A DNA stretch of 64,000 nucleotides, taken from Labyrinthula sp. Ha (lineage: Eukaryota; Sar; Bigyra; Labyrinthulida; Labyrinthulaceae). The notes below the pieces were generated by a model, which made no database searches, was not told the origin of the DNA, and saw nothing but the letters and a program-made list of their open reading frames with translations. This document shows positions 23,637 to 33,826 of the stretch, piece after piece. Location of the stretch: contig JAALGZ010000001.1 of assembly GCA_015227615.1 (NCBI GenBank), positions 2,604,001 through 2,668,000 of the forward strand, written 5' to 3'. The position numbers were made by a program, and so were the translations under genes. Positions within the stretch are counted from its first letter, which is position 1. Each line of letters opens with the position of its first letter.

Positions 23637-25167
23637 GCTTCACACCGCACACGCTTAGCACTTATTTTAGTCTAGGTTTCGTCCAGACTGTGGACAGGAG
23701 CGCTGGGTTTATTTCTTATCTGACAATCTGGTCCTTACTGCTTTTAAAGTCGCAGATAAGTCAAAACAATACATTTTACGGGATCTGTTGCCCTACCACA
23801 AAATTCATGGATTAATGCGGTGGTGGCTGAATTTAACTTGAGACCATCTAAATGACAGAACACATGTAGTTTATGAAGTTTTCCTGCAAAAGGACTTGAA
23901 AATTTTATTACTGAGTATCTCAAGAAACACTGAAAAGTTTTATATGACAAAAGTCGCACAAAACGGTAGGGCTTTATGGTTTAAACCTAGTAGAAGCAGA
24001 AATTATAAAGTAGTTGCATCAACTCTGCAACAAGAAATGATGCTAGGCTCTTTAAAACATTATCCTGTTTGACTCAGCCCTGAATAATTTCTTGTTCCTA
24101 GAATAAACAAGTTCATCTCACGAGCACAGCAAAAACCAGGGTTCGAATCGCCTCTATAGAAAATTCTTTTGTTGTGTGTGTTTTCTCATTCATTGTTCAA
24201 AAAAATCTTCAAACTTTTTTTTGTTGCTTATTTATAATTACTTGATAATCAGATTAAAATCAGAACCATTTAATGTTCAATTAGACCCCGAGGTTGTTGT
24301 TGATAATCGGAATTAAATAAGCATTATTTGAGCTTTGATCATTCTTAAGAGCTCCGCGGCCTGGGCACAGTACGTACAAAGCAGCCAACGTTGAAGATTT
24401 ATCTGGAAGCTATTCCTCAATCATATGAGCAATTTTTTCACATCTTATTTAGTGGAGATGTTATTTACGGAGTAACAATGAGGTAGCAGTCTTAACTATG
24501 GGATATATATATGTCTTAAAGTAACTTGTGAGTAGCTACCGAGTTGGATAAAGCTTGTCGATAACAATTTGATATCTGTTTGGATTCTGATTATCAACAA
24601 GTGATGTAGGATTTTGTATCTTATCAATTGATTGTGATTTTATTCTGAACACCAATTCATTATCACTACAAGCCTGGGCCGCATGGTTAAGGATATATGT
24701 TTCCTTGCTGCGCTGTATGAAAACTTGTAAAGCGCAAATCATGTGGTCTAATCTTATCGGACTCCCGTGTTAATCGCAGACCCCTTGGTTACTTAGTATA
24801 AGGCCATATGGCCTAAACGTATAATTCTACCCAAATGATTTTTAATAATCAAATAAATTAGCTTTCTGAAAATAAATGATTATCAGTGAGAAAAATATGG
24901 GCAACAATATTTTGAATTGATTATCAACAAATAATACCCGAACACTAGTTATGCCTTGTGAGTTGTGACTGGATTGATTAATTCTTTGCCAAAATACTCA
25001 ATACAATGTTGCATTACCCCAGCTCTAGGTAAGTTTCACGCTTTGTAACACGAAGTTTATTCGTTCTTATCAAGAGCGAGTGCCATCAACATTATCTACA
25101 AAACTCTCTCTGTCCTATCGATTAAAAACTAAATTCAATATATTATATCTTGACAGTTTCCAAGAGA
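23637..25167. other. intergenic with recurring 12-bp motif
   Basis: AT-rich stretch upstream of the coiled-coil/RNase H gene. Apart from possible exons of the leftward gene just above 23744, I see no coding sequence. The 12-mer GATTATCAACAA occurs at 24589-24600 and 24919-24930, and its reverse complement at 24297-24308. Confidence 0.4.
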
Positions 25168-26904
25168 ATGGAAGCAAGGTTAGATATAGAGTTTAAGGTT
25201 AGGAGTTTTCCCTCGGGCTTGTCGTTTCCCCCCAAAACACGAGTTCTTAAAACTGAAAACTACAATGTCCATAATAGGTCTGTAAAACCACTCATCCCTC
25301 CTGTAGAAAAGTTGAACATTCCTTCTAAAGGTATATTGAGGGACAGTGGAAGTTCCATAACGAGAGAACAAAACCTTAAGAAATTGAACATTCCAAGACT
25401 TACAAAGAAGGAAAGAAACAAACTCCTTGCTTCATTTAACAATTCTTCAGCGATTTTGAAAAAAATGAAAGTCAAATTTAATAATTTTACAGAAGCTGTT
25501 GCTTCTTTAGAAGATGAACAGAGCAAAAGGTTGAACAATTACTCTAACGAAGAAGAATTTCTTGTGAAGAAATATTCCTTTGTGTACTTACAATGGACCA
25601 CATTTTCTAAGATAATGCAAAGAATTTATAGCCATGAGCTTGAAGATACTTTTATAAATCGGTTTGAGCTTACTTCAAAAATATTAGAAAGTGTTAGCCA
25701 TAAACTATTGCAGCTCAAAAACAAAATCGAAGATTCCAAAGCTCAATATTCTGACCTGAAAAAGGCGCTCCTAACAAGAAAAATTAATGCTCTAAAAAAG
25801 TTTTCTCAAGTTTACAGCAAGCATTTAGTACTTAAAGAGTTAGTAGATGTGATGAAGATACGAGACCGATATAATATTGTGTTGAAGCAACTAATAGAGA
25901 AAACAGAACACAAAGACGCAAAACCATCTACAATTAATGCGGAAAAGAAAAAGCATATTGAAGTGGCTACTAGAGTGTTTTTAGACTTTCCGTTTGAGAA
26001 TAAGTTGGCCACTTCAGAACTAGAAAAAGAGGCATCAAATAGACTCTGGATTTTTGAAGAAATTAGAGGGTGTGTTGATATAAGCAGAAAATATAAAGCG
26101 TATAACTTGAACTTGAAAGAAACTATAATTCTTCAAAGAATAAAAAACATGGAAAGCCTGCTGACATCATCAATGTCATGTCTGGCAGATACATCGCTTA
26201 GAGTTAGAGAAAGGGTTATAGAAGAAATTTTAGCAGTTAGAGACAAAATAAAAGAAGAAGTTGATCTTCTCCAAATTCATTTACTTCTCAGAAACTGTAG
26301 GCCTACCGCTCTAACACAGGAAGCTCATGCACCCGAAATATACGAAGTCCATTTTCCAGACCTCCTGTCGGATACTCATGAAGAGACATTTGATTTGGTT
26401 CTCTACGTTGACGGTAGTTTTGTTCACGAAAAAATTCTTTCCTCTTATAAGCATGGCTTTAACTACTCTGGATGGGCCGTTGTAGGTCTAGAGAACGGGC
26501 AAATTTTATTTGTGTCTTCTGGAAAAGTTGTGTTGAATCCGAAGTCAAAGAGCTTTTATGGAGCTAAGAAGCTTTCGAGTAGTGTTGCAGAAATAACAGC
26601 GTGCATTGAAGGTCTTAATGCCATCCTCCACTTGAAGAATAAAGGAAGGCTGTGTAAAAAAGTGGCTATGAAAACTGACTTCGACGGGCTTGTGAATCAA
26701 CGGGAGGGAAATGTAGATAAGAGAAAAGATAGACTTCTGTATTTACATGTCCAACATATTCTTAAGCTTTTGAGAGAAGAAGGAGTTGAGGTTACATTTC
26801 AACTGGTGGAGGCACATTCTGGAAACCCCTTTCATGACAGGGCTGATCGGGCTGCTCGAAAAGCGGCCTCGTCCATTCGGGAAAGGAGAATAGTATATTT
26901 TTGA
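25168..26904 (+). CDS. long coiled-coil protein fused to a C-terminal RNase H domain
   Basis: A 578-aa single-exon frame starting MEARLDIEFKV at ATG 25168; the frame is open a little upstream but without ATG. Residues about 75-385 are Lys/Glu/Leu-rich and predicted helical or coiled coil. From about 408 there is an RNase H fold with all four catalytic acids: Asp415 (YVDGS), Glu475 (VAEI), Asp504 (KTDFDG) and Asp560 (DRADRAARKAA), plus the 'EAHSGN' loop. The expected activity is cleavage of RNA in RNA-DNA hybrids. There is no hybrid-binding domain and no reverse transcriptase, so it is neither typical RNase H1 nor a retroelement remnant. The helical N-terminus may serve for dimerisation or anchoring; that is inference. 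It complements the active-site-poor RNase H1 6.4 kb upstream. Confidence 0.75.
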   Translation: MEARLDIEFKVRSFPSGLSFPPKTRVLKTENYNVHNRSVKPLIPPVEKLNIPSKGILRDSGSSITREQNLKKLNIPRLTKKERNKLLASFNNSSAILKKMKVKFNNFTEAVASLEDEQSKRLNNYSNEEEFLVKKYSFVYLQWTTFSKIMQRIYSHELEDTFINRFELTSKILESVSHKLLQLKNKIEDSKAQYSDLKKALLTRKINALKKFSQVYSKHLVLKELVDVMKIRDRYNIVLKQLIEKTEHKDAKPSTINAEKKKHIEVATRVFLDFPFENKLATSELEKEASNRLWIFEEIRGCVDISRKYKAYNLNLKETIILQRIKNMESLLTSSMSCLADTSLRVRERVIEEILAVRDKIKEEVDLLQIHLLLRNCRPTALTQEAHAPEIYEVHFPDLLSDTHEETFDLVLYVDGSFVHEKILSSYKHGFNYSGWAVVGLENGQILFVSSGKVVLNPKSKSFYGAKKLSSSVAEITACIEGLNAILHLKNKGRLCKKVAMKTDFDGLVNQREGNVDKRKDRLLYLHVQHILKLLREEGVEVTFQLVEAHSGNPFHDRADRAARKAASSIRERRIVYF

Positions 26905-27116
26905 GTGCCACAATAAAGAAAGTGGCACACAACCTTTTGTTTGTATGGAGTTTTTGAACTGAAACATTAGAATATGCAGCAGTACTTTACATACTATTAA
27001 ATTCTTAAGCAATATTGTGTTCTCACTTCTAGAAACCTTAACTATTTACCAAACAAGTGATCAATATAATTACCCAATAACCAGAACCTAAAACAAAACA
27101 TATGGGCAAATATAGA

Positions 27117-29321
27117 TTAGGCGATGACACTGGGCATAGAACCTCTTCTTCCACTTCCAGGTGTCACATCTGGCAGACCAGCTTCTAAGTACTCAAGATC
27201 ATCAATTTTCTGTTGAGCCTGAGCTGAGTCCGGCACATTGCCCTTCAGAATTTCTAAATCAACTTGCTTCTTTGGGCGACTAGCAGGTTCTGGAAACTCA
27301 TCTTCCTCATCATCCTCTTCGTCGTCATCATCATCATAAGTTCTAACAGTAGGTATTTCCTGCAAATTTTTCTTATGTTTTGGCCTATTTAGGGTACCAT
27401 TCGCAACAGAGATTTCCATATCAGTCATCGGCTTAAAAATAGTCTTATGGCGTTGTTGAGATGTTTGAATCCTTTGTGACATCCTAGCTGAGATCCTAGA
27501 TCGATCTCGTGAGCCCACAAAAGAAATTATATTGTTCCTGTTAAACGCATTTGACATTGGTTTCTTCCGAGGTTTAACTCCGGCGACGGACCTTGGGTTA
27601 TACGAGGTTGGCCTTGGATTATTAGAGAACTTCATACCAGTGTTCCCTGCTGTAGGTGGTGCGGGTTTTGAGAAAGAAAATGATGATGCCGCACCTGGAG
27701 AAGGAGGAACAGTTTGTTCCGCAAATACGGACGTATTGTTCCTAGGCATTGTGGAATGTGCCATACCACCGACCTGGGAGCTCATGACAGACCCGGTATC
27801 ACTGCCTTGCCTATTTGAATCGTATGTTGTAAAACTCTGCATAGATGCCAAAGTATCAAACCTTTGAAGAGGCGCCATAGAGTTATTTGCTTGCTCATAA
27901 TAGTTAGCATTATTGAAATCACCACCCACAGGAATGCTTTCCTCTATTTTAGGCACGTTTTTTTGTCGATAAACTTTCCACTGTGTTTTTGTGAATAAGT
28001 CTTTGCTTTTAAATCTGGCCGTCATTCTTGCACCTAAAGTGGTATACCCGAAGTTGGTTACTCCAAACTCCCTTCCAAGGGATACAAAGATATAACTTTT
28101 TCCTGTACCAAACCCTGCTTTATAATTCTTCAAAACCACCGAGTTAATATCATACTTAGATTTCTTTATTAACTTTTTTATGTTCTCAGCAGCAACCTCT
28201 CCTTGTTTTCCAGCAAAATATGCCTGTTTATTTTCCGGAAAATCATTTATATCTCCAACTGCGAAGACATTTGGTTGTTTGACCAACTGAAGTGTTTTTT
28301 TAACATTAAGCTGTCCAGTTCCTGCGTCCATCCAGTTTTTAGGATATACATTATTATTCAAAGTTTTTCCAGTACAAAGCAAAAAAAGATCAGAACTAAC
28401 CTTTTGTCCAAGATTTGTATAAAACTCTCTAGGTCCAGACATGTAGGGCTTCTTCTTAAACTTTTTCTTAGGTAACTCAAGTCTCTGATTCAAAAAAAGT
28501 CCAATTCCCATTTCATTCATCTGGTCCAAAAGTTGGTCCTGGAAAGATTTTCGCAAAGGAGTAACTCTGTTCAGCAGTCTTTTTCCGGAATGCACTATGC
28601 AAACAAGCTTCTCAGGATACTGGTATTTTATTTCCCCAGCTGTTTCTACTCCTACAGCTCCACCTCCTATAATACAAATACTTCTCGCAGCCTGGATCTT
28701 CCTCGATATTTTCTCATAATACTTAACCATATCACTGCGATCCTTATACTTCAATGGAGGTTCCCCAAGGGATAAGTTAGTTCCACCCGTAGCGGCTACT
28801 AAATAGTCGTAATATAACTTTGATCCATCACCAATTTGTACAAATTTGTCTGAAACTTGCCTTATATTCTCGTGGACAATTCTTCCCTTTCCAGGTTTAA
28901 CTAAATCATAATTTGGGATCAAAACCCGATCAACGTAAGCTTGACCTAAAGCCGAGGCTCTAGCTCCTCCAATCTAATAATAAAAATGTACGAAGAGGAT
29001 TTACCTTGTGAACTGAGCATTGACGTTTCTCAATCACGGTCAAGTCAATTTTCTTTCCAAGAATCTTTTGTAGTCGATTTGCACAAGCAGCTCCTCCATA
29101 TCCTGCGCCTAGAATAACAACCCTTGGTTTTCCAGAATATTCAGGGACTAAGTACATGTAAGGAAAATAAAGTCTTTACCCTGTTCCGTTTCCTTTTCTT
29201 TTTCCCAAGAACCATTTTCGCCACGAACTGTTTGCATAGCCATTTCGTTGAGTTCTCCAAGTGGTAACACACTGGAATGCGGGTCCCTTATGTTTGGTCG
29301 ATCATTCGGATTGTTTTCCAT
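27117..29321 (-). CDS. FSP1/AIFM2-like NAD(P)H oxidoreductase with long disordered tail
   Basis: Three exons on the minus strand: 29180-29321, 29005-29147, 27117-28973, with introns of 32 nt (29148-29179) and 31 nt (28974-29004). They give 713 aa starting MENNPNDRPN. An FAD Rossmann motif VILGAGYGG (about 58-66) follows a ~50-residue leader. A second, NAD(P)H-binding motif IIGGGAVGVETAG follows, then 'LCTGKT' and 'VFAVGDINDFP' typical of two-dinucleotide-fold oxidoreductases. 'VSLGREFGVTNFG' and 'RFKSKDLF' match the AIFM2/FSP1 C-terminal region, so ubiquinone or vitamin K reduction at membranes is the likely role. Human FSP1 is 373 aa; here a tail of about 280 residues, Ser/Pro/Asn/Arg-rich with an Asp/Glu run, is added and is probably disordered. 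No N-myristoylation signal is seen. Type II NADH dehydrogenase is the main alternative. Confidence 0.8.
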
Positions 29322-30438
29322 TTTTCCGCTTATATGGTAAGAGGTTAGAATACCAGATTAAATTATTCCTATTCGTGTGCTATTATGTTGCTCTTGTGAA
29401 TTGGTTTTGTTGCCGATAGATTTTCTTTTGGGGTTATTCTCGGGAGTTGCTAGCAGATACGTTGCACCAACTGGGAATTGGGATCGATTGCGCACCATAG
29501 GACCGAAATTAGCATAACGCAACAAGGATCAAGTGAAAGGACCTTCTCTTGTACTACGAATACATAAAACCTAGTCAAAGGTAACCTCTTCTTCCCATCC
29601 CGGTCTCCACTATGTAGGTCACCTCCTTAAAGAAGAAGCTTCTGGGAAAACGAGAAAATAGAAAAAAAAAATATTAAAACAATGGGAGTATTCGAGGTTT
29701 TCAATTGAACGAGACACACTCAATGCACTAAATAGTTATACTGGTTTTAGAAGCGTCAAAAGCTACGAGTTGTTTCTATTTGAAGCGCAGCTTACCAACA
29801 CTCACGTCAAAATACTTAGTTACCGGCTTAACCATTAATGTAACTAAGTCTAACTAGATATTTCAAGGTGATTACCTTCTGAAAAGTCTTAAATTTTGTG
29901 TTAAAAGCCAGGTCAAGCTCATTGACTGAAACTAAAACAAATATATGTTAGCTAAGAAACTATTGACCCTAAAATTATAAATTCAAAAGATTAGTGCTAA
30001 TACTTTCACTATCTTGACGAAAGAGATATGAGTGAACCTTAAAAACCATAAGTCTTAAATTTTAGTTTCAAAGTACAGAATCCACCATAGTAAGTGTAAA
30101 AGAGATTCTCACAAGCTCCAAAAACATTGCGCTGCAATGTGCTTTAACTAAGTGAGCCTTTTTTATTTATGTGGATAAAGCATTGCCGAGCTCTAGTTGA
30201 AGTGTGAAAATTCTCAGTGTTTTGCATGAAAGTTCTTACTGGTGTGGCCAGAAACGTTATACTATATTGGTTCACTAGGTTGATAAGTGTCTGGAAAATA
30301 TTGAGTTAGCTTAAAGCAAATAGCCCGTCTCATCAAATCCAAAAAGAATGTTTCCAAAAGAAACTTTTCTTACAAAACTTTCCCTGGGCTTATTTGAGAG
30401 TTATTGTACAGTTTTCTGAGTGTTCGGTTTCTTAGAAC

Positions 30439-30615
30439 ATGCCCTACCCTTGCGCCTTAAGAAGAAAGAGTAGCACAAAGATAATATACTTTAAGAAGAT
30501 ATCGCGTCGTTCTGGTTCTGCCCCTATATTAAAAACAGGAACTCTTGGTTTCGTCACAGGTTTTGTTACCCTTATTGCTTACATTCAGCCAAGACATATC
30601 CCTGATTTCTCGTAA
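30439..30615 (+). CDS. possible small single-pass membrane protein (58 aa)
   Basis: ATG 30439 to TAA 30613-30615. The N-terminal half is very basic (MPYPCALRRKSSTKIIYFKK) and resembles a mitochondrial targeting or membrane-anchor sequence. It is followed by a hydrophobic helix (TLGFVTGFVTLIAYI) and a short polar end (QPRHIPDFS). Size and layout fit small subunits of mitochondrial respiratory complexes, but I recognise no family. A 30-nt intron (GTACAGTTT...TTTCTTAG) could end just before it, giving an upstream exon. Tentative. Confidence 0.35.
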   Translation: MPYPCALRRKSSTKIIYFKKISRRSGSAPILKTGTLGFVTGFVTLIAYIQPRHIPDFS

Positions 30616-31084
30616 GGAATGTATGAAAAGTCTTATGGAGAACTGAGAGATTTTGTTGCAAAAACAAATTCACTTGAGTTAGAAAAGGGCTAAATACATT
30701 CAAAGTGGCATTTCATATAGAATTCAAGATACCCGTAGCACGGTATGGTGTGATTTTATAATAGCAGTCAGCGACTCACAAAAACATGTTTTCTATTAGA
30801 GGAAGCTAAACGCCGTAACCTTTTAAAGCTAAAGTTTCATTTATTTTACATCTATCAATATTGTCACCTCAATCTTTTTGTTTCGAGCGAATTTAGCGTA
30901 GATTTTATGAAACCTGTATTCATTCACATTTTTTTTGATTAATACAAAATATACATAGGGTGGAAAAGCGTACCACAACCTCGGTTTATGTTAAACTTCC
31001 TATGGATTATTTACTCAGTGCTTCTTTAACAATTTTTTATATGAATTGGGAACTATGAACTATTGGATGAAAACTTATTAGGCA

Positions 31085-31399
31085 GTAGGGGTGCTGAATG
31101 AGGAAAGTTTCTCATTGAGAAATCGAGGATCCTCAGAATCAAACTCACTCAAAGCAAACTTTTGGAGTTTTAAGGATCCTCAAGACTCATTTAGCAATTG
31201 TCTGAGAATAATTGAGGAACTCATTGAGGATTCTCAATGCCTCAGTCAATTTCTCAGTAATCGTCAGTCAATTCCTTAATGAGGGACTGATTCCTCACTC
31301 AAAGTAGTCTTGAGACTTACTCAGACTCACTCAATCGTCGGAAATTTTGCTCAATGGCGTGAATGAATCCTTAATGGGGACTATTTAAGTACCCCTACA
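31085..31399 (+). mobile_element. MITE-like non-autonomous element, best-preserved copy
   Basis: About 315 bp bounded by inverted termini GTAGGGGT (31085-31092) and ACCCCTAC (31391-31398). It is flanked by a 5-bp direct repeat AGGCA at 31080-31084 and 31400-31404, which looks like a target-site duplication; one extra base sits at the right end. The interior is packed with TGAGGA/TCCTCA words, many in opposite orientations, so it could fold strongly. It has no coding capacity. Homologous, more diverged copies lie at 40748-41040 and 32935-33112. The superfamily is not clear. Confidence 0.6.
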
Positions 31400-32934
31400 A
31401 GGCAGTGCGATTTGTTTATTTTTAAGCAACAAGACCCTTTCATTTTGTATTTTATGAGTTCCTTTATTAGCTTTCACCCTCACCAGAGTTACTTGCAGCT
31501 ATGCTTGTTGTTTTGCCCTTTCTACCCTTATTCTTTATTAAATATTGAAAAAGTAAGCCATGTTCCCAAGAATTATAAAAAAATGTATAGAAGTTGAGTT
31601 TGGTAGATTAATTGAAAAGCTTCTATGCAACAACACCAACATCTACAGTTGTGTTGTGTTTCTTCATCAGATAACTTATAGCTCTCGTCTGAGTCGTACC
31701 ACTCAACTAATTTATTCATTTAAGCATCTGTATAATGGTTCTTGAAACCCTCAAATTCAACTTCATTATTAGACAAAGCTTGACCAAGGTCTTTAGCTTA
31801 TGTGTACTCTTAGTCAAGGTCGGTTAGAAAAAAATATAATAAACAACGCTGGTGCATGTAATTAATGACCACCTCTGCTCATTTTGTTTAGAAAGACTCT
31901 TTGAACAACCTAATGTTCACGCAAAAGAATGACACCAAAAGGTGAAGCTTCTATCAAAACGCGCACAACGATGTTCAACACCATTTTCAATGAATTTACC
32001 ATCTGTCTAATACCGTAGAATAAGCAAGTTTGCCCCTCAGTTTCACTATATACTGGTTTCCAGAGTTATTGCGTAGAATAATTGAAACAAAAGGAATGGA
32101 AATCAACATAATTTTCTAGCTCAAGTGCCAATTTCTGCATGTGCCAACTTGATTCGATATTGTTAGATTAATAGACCGAGATTTTTACTTAGGTAATAAA
32201 TTTATCTTCAAGGTATAGAAACATTTCTAAGAGAGTGTCATGTATAATTTCATCGCAGAGAGAGCCCAGATGTCAAAGTTCTTATCATAATCAACTGTGG
32301 AACAAATGCCCTTAAACCGCTTCGAGTTTGTATTTTTCAGTTATACTCGCCATATGTTACTATTCTCAAATAGTAAGAAAATTCGACTGGCCTGCAAAAG
32401 CAATAGTTTTTTGTCATTATGAATTACATAAGCAACGGTTAAGTATACATATACTAAATGCATATTCATATCAGTCTTTGGGCGACTGTAATCCAAGAAC
32501 CCTCCATATCTTACCAGTAACGTCAACCAGGATAGAGAGTTTGGCGTAGTAGAAAAAGATATAAGAAAATTTGTTTTCATCTTAAGTGGTCCAGTAGGCA
32601 AACAAACTTGTTGACTTTTATGTAGAAAGTTTGCACGGTTTGATTAGAAGAAACCTATAATTTAAAGCCCCGCATATATTTCTACCTAATTCATCTAAAT
32701 AAGTTAGAACACTTAATGACTGTATGGCAGCTAGATTCTAACAATGTCCGCCAGTCAAAATATCGTTCTAGGCAATGGAGATTTTGGATACATTTCTTGG
32801 AAAAGTGACGAATGAAAGAAAGTGGCTTGGACCTATGAGTGCCGTCTCGAACCATGATAATGAATTTTAAGTACCACAGTTTGGTGTATAAAGCAAGTAA
32901 TCTTTAGGCTTCATTCCAATTTTTGATTAATATT

Positions 32935-33112
32935 GGAGTGAATGAGAGAGTTTTCAAGTCACCTTGCATGATGAATGAGGAACACATTGAAGAATTTCAG
33001 TTTCATGACAGAGTCTTATGAATCCCCAAGACTTTTATGCTTGGCTCTGAGTGAGTTTTAAGTTTTTTATCCTAAGTTCCTCGAACAGAAATTTTTCACC
33101 CGTTGCACCCAT
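32935..33112 (-). repeat. dispersed repeat copy, reverse orientation
   Basis: On the minus strand this begins GGGTGCAACGGGTGAAAAA and includes CTGTCATGAAACTGAA, which is also present in the copy at 40748-41040, and AACTCACTCAGAG, matching the AACTCACTCAAAG of the 31085 copy. It is shorter than the full element and its far boundary is uncertain. Confidence 0.5.
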
Positions 33113-33643
33113 GTTCACAAACAGGGAATGCAAAATTCAGTATGTAATTATTAAGTTTTGTGCAAGTTACTAGATAGGTTTATCCCCTGATGCGATTAGC
33201 TTACTACTCTATGTTGATTCACCACATAGAAGCAAACTTTCCCGTCTCATGTTCCTATTGTCAATGTAACCAACCAGATTCTTTATTTTTTTGGACTCCC
33301 ATTCAAATGATTATAGGTAGCGTAAAAAGAATAAACTAAATAAAAAGATAGACAGAAGCTTGTTCTATTTCTCTTGCATTTACACAGTGCGGCGTTTCAT
33401 TCTGGTATTATTGACTTCTAGAGATATTCTCCATGTATGTTGAAATCTGGTATAACAGGGTTTTGATTATGTTCCTCAAACATTGCACGCTAGAATCTGA
33501 AGGTTCAGAGTGTATTTGCAATATTTACGATAGATGATTTTGAGCAACTGTAACAATACTTACAACTTGCAACTTGGGGTTTTTAGAAAAACTTGTCTTG
33601 TTGCTCCCGACGCTACAACACAAGGTTAATTGTTAGAGGTTTC

Positions 33644-33826
33644 ATGGAATGTAGTTCCAAGATGTTTAAATCGAGACTTTTCAACACTTGTTATACAGCT
33701 GGATTGCTGAAAGTATTTTCGAGGAAGAAACCGGTGACAAGAAGTTGGTTGACGCTAGGAACCGTGTTTGGGCTAGCTGCCGGAGGAGTCTATCCCTCGC
33801 TGATAATTTATTCTAGTGACACGTAG
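33644..33826 (+). CDS. possible small mitochondrial membrane protein (60 aa)
   Basis: ATG 33644 to TAG. The first ~35 residues are basic and amphipathic (MECSSKMFKSRLFNTC..., FSRKKPVTR), resembling a mitochondrial presequence. A glycine-rich hydrophobic segment follows (WLTLGTVFGLAAGGVYPSL). The layout resembles small inner-membrane subunits, but I recognise no family. A 25-nt intron starting inside the last codons could instead splice to a frame beginning at about 33841 (VDQSRGIPFDSVVAIHSSTL), making a longer protein; this cannot be decided here. Confidence 0.4.
   Translation: MECSSKMFKSRLFNTCYTAGLLKVFSRKKPVTRSWLTLGTVFGLAAGGVYPSLIIYSSDT

Larger units (their letters stand above)
29322..33643. 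other. gene-poor interval with repeats and one small frame
   Basis: About 4.3 kb. It contains a possible 58-aa membrane protein (30439-30615), the best copy of the MITE-like repeat (31085-31399) and a second copy (about 32935-33112), listed separately. The rest is AT-rich; frames of 60-85 aa occur but show no conserved motif. Confidence 0.5.

Noticed and set aside
24110-24175. T-loop/B-box-like GGTTCGAATCG suggesting a tRNA gene
   Set aside because: The T stem does not pair properly and no matching D arm, anticodon arm or acceptor stem could be built around it.
17873-26904. Two RNase H domains close together as possible remains of a retroelement
   Set aside because: One has the cellular hybrid-binding domain, the other a long coiled coil; there is no reverse transcriptase, integrase or terminal repeat nearby.
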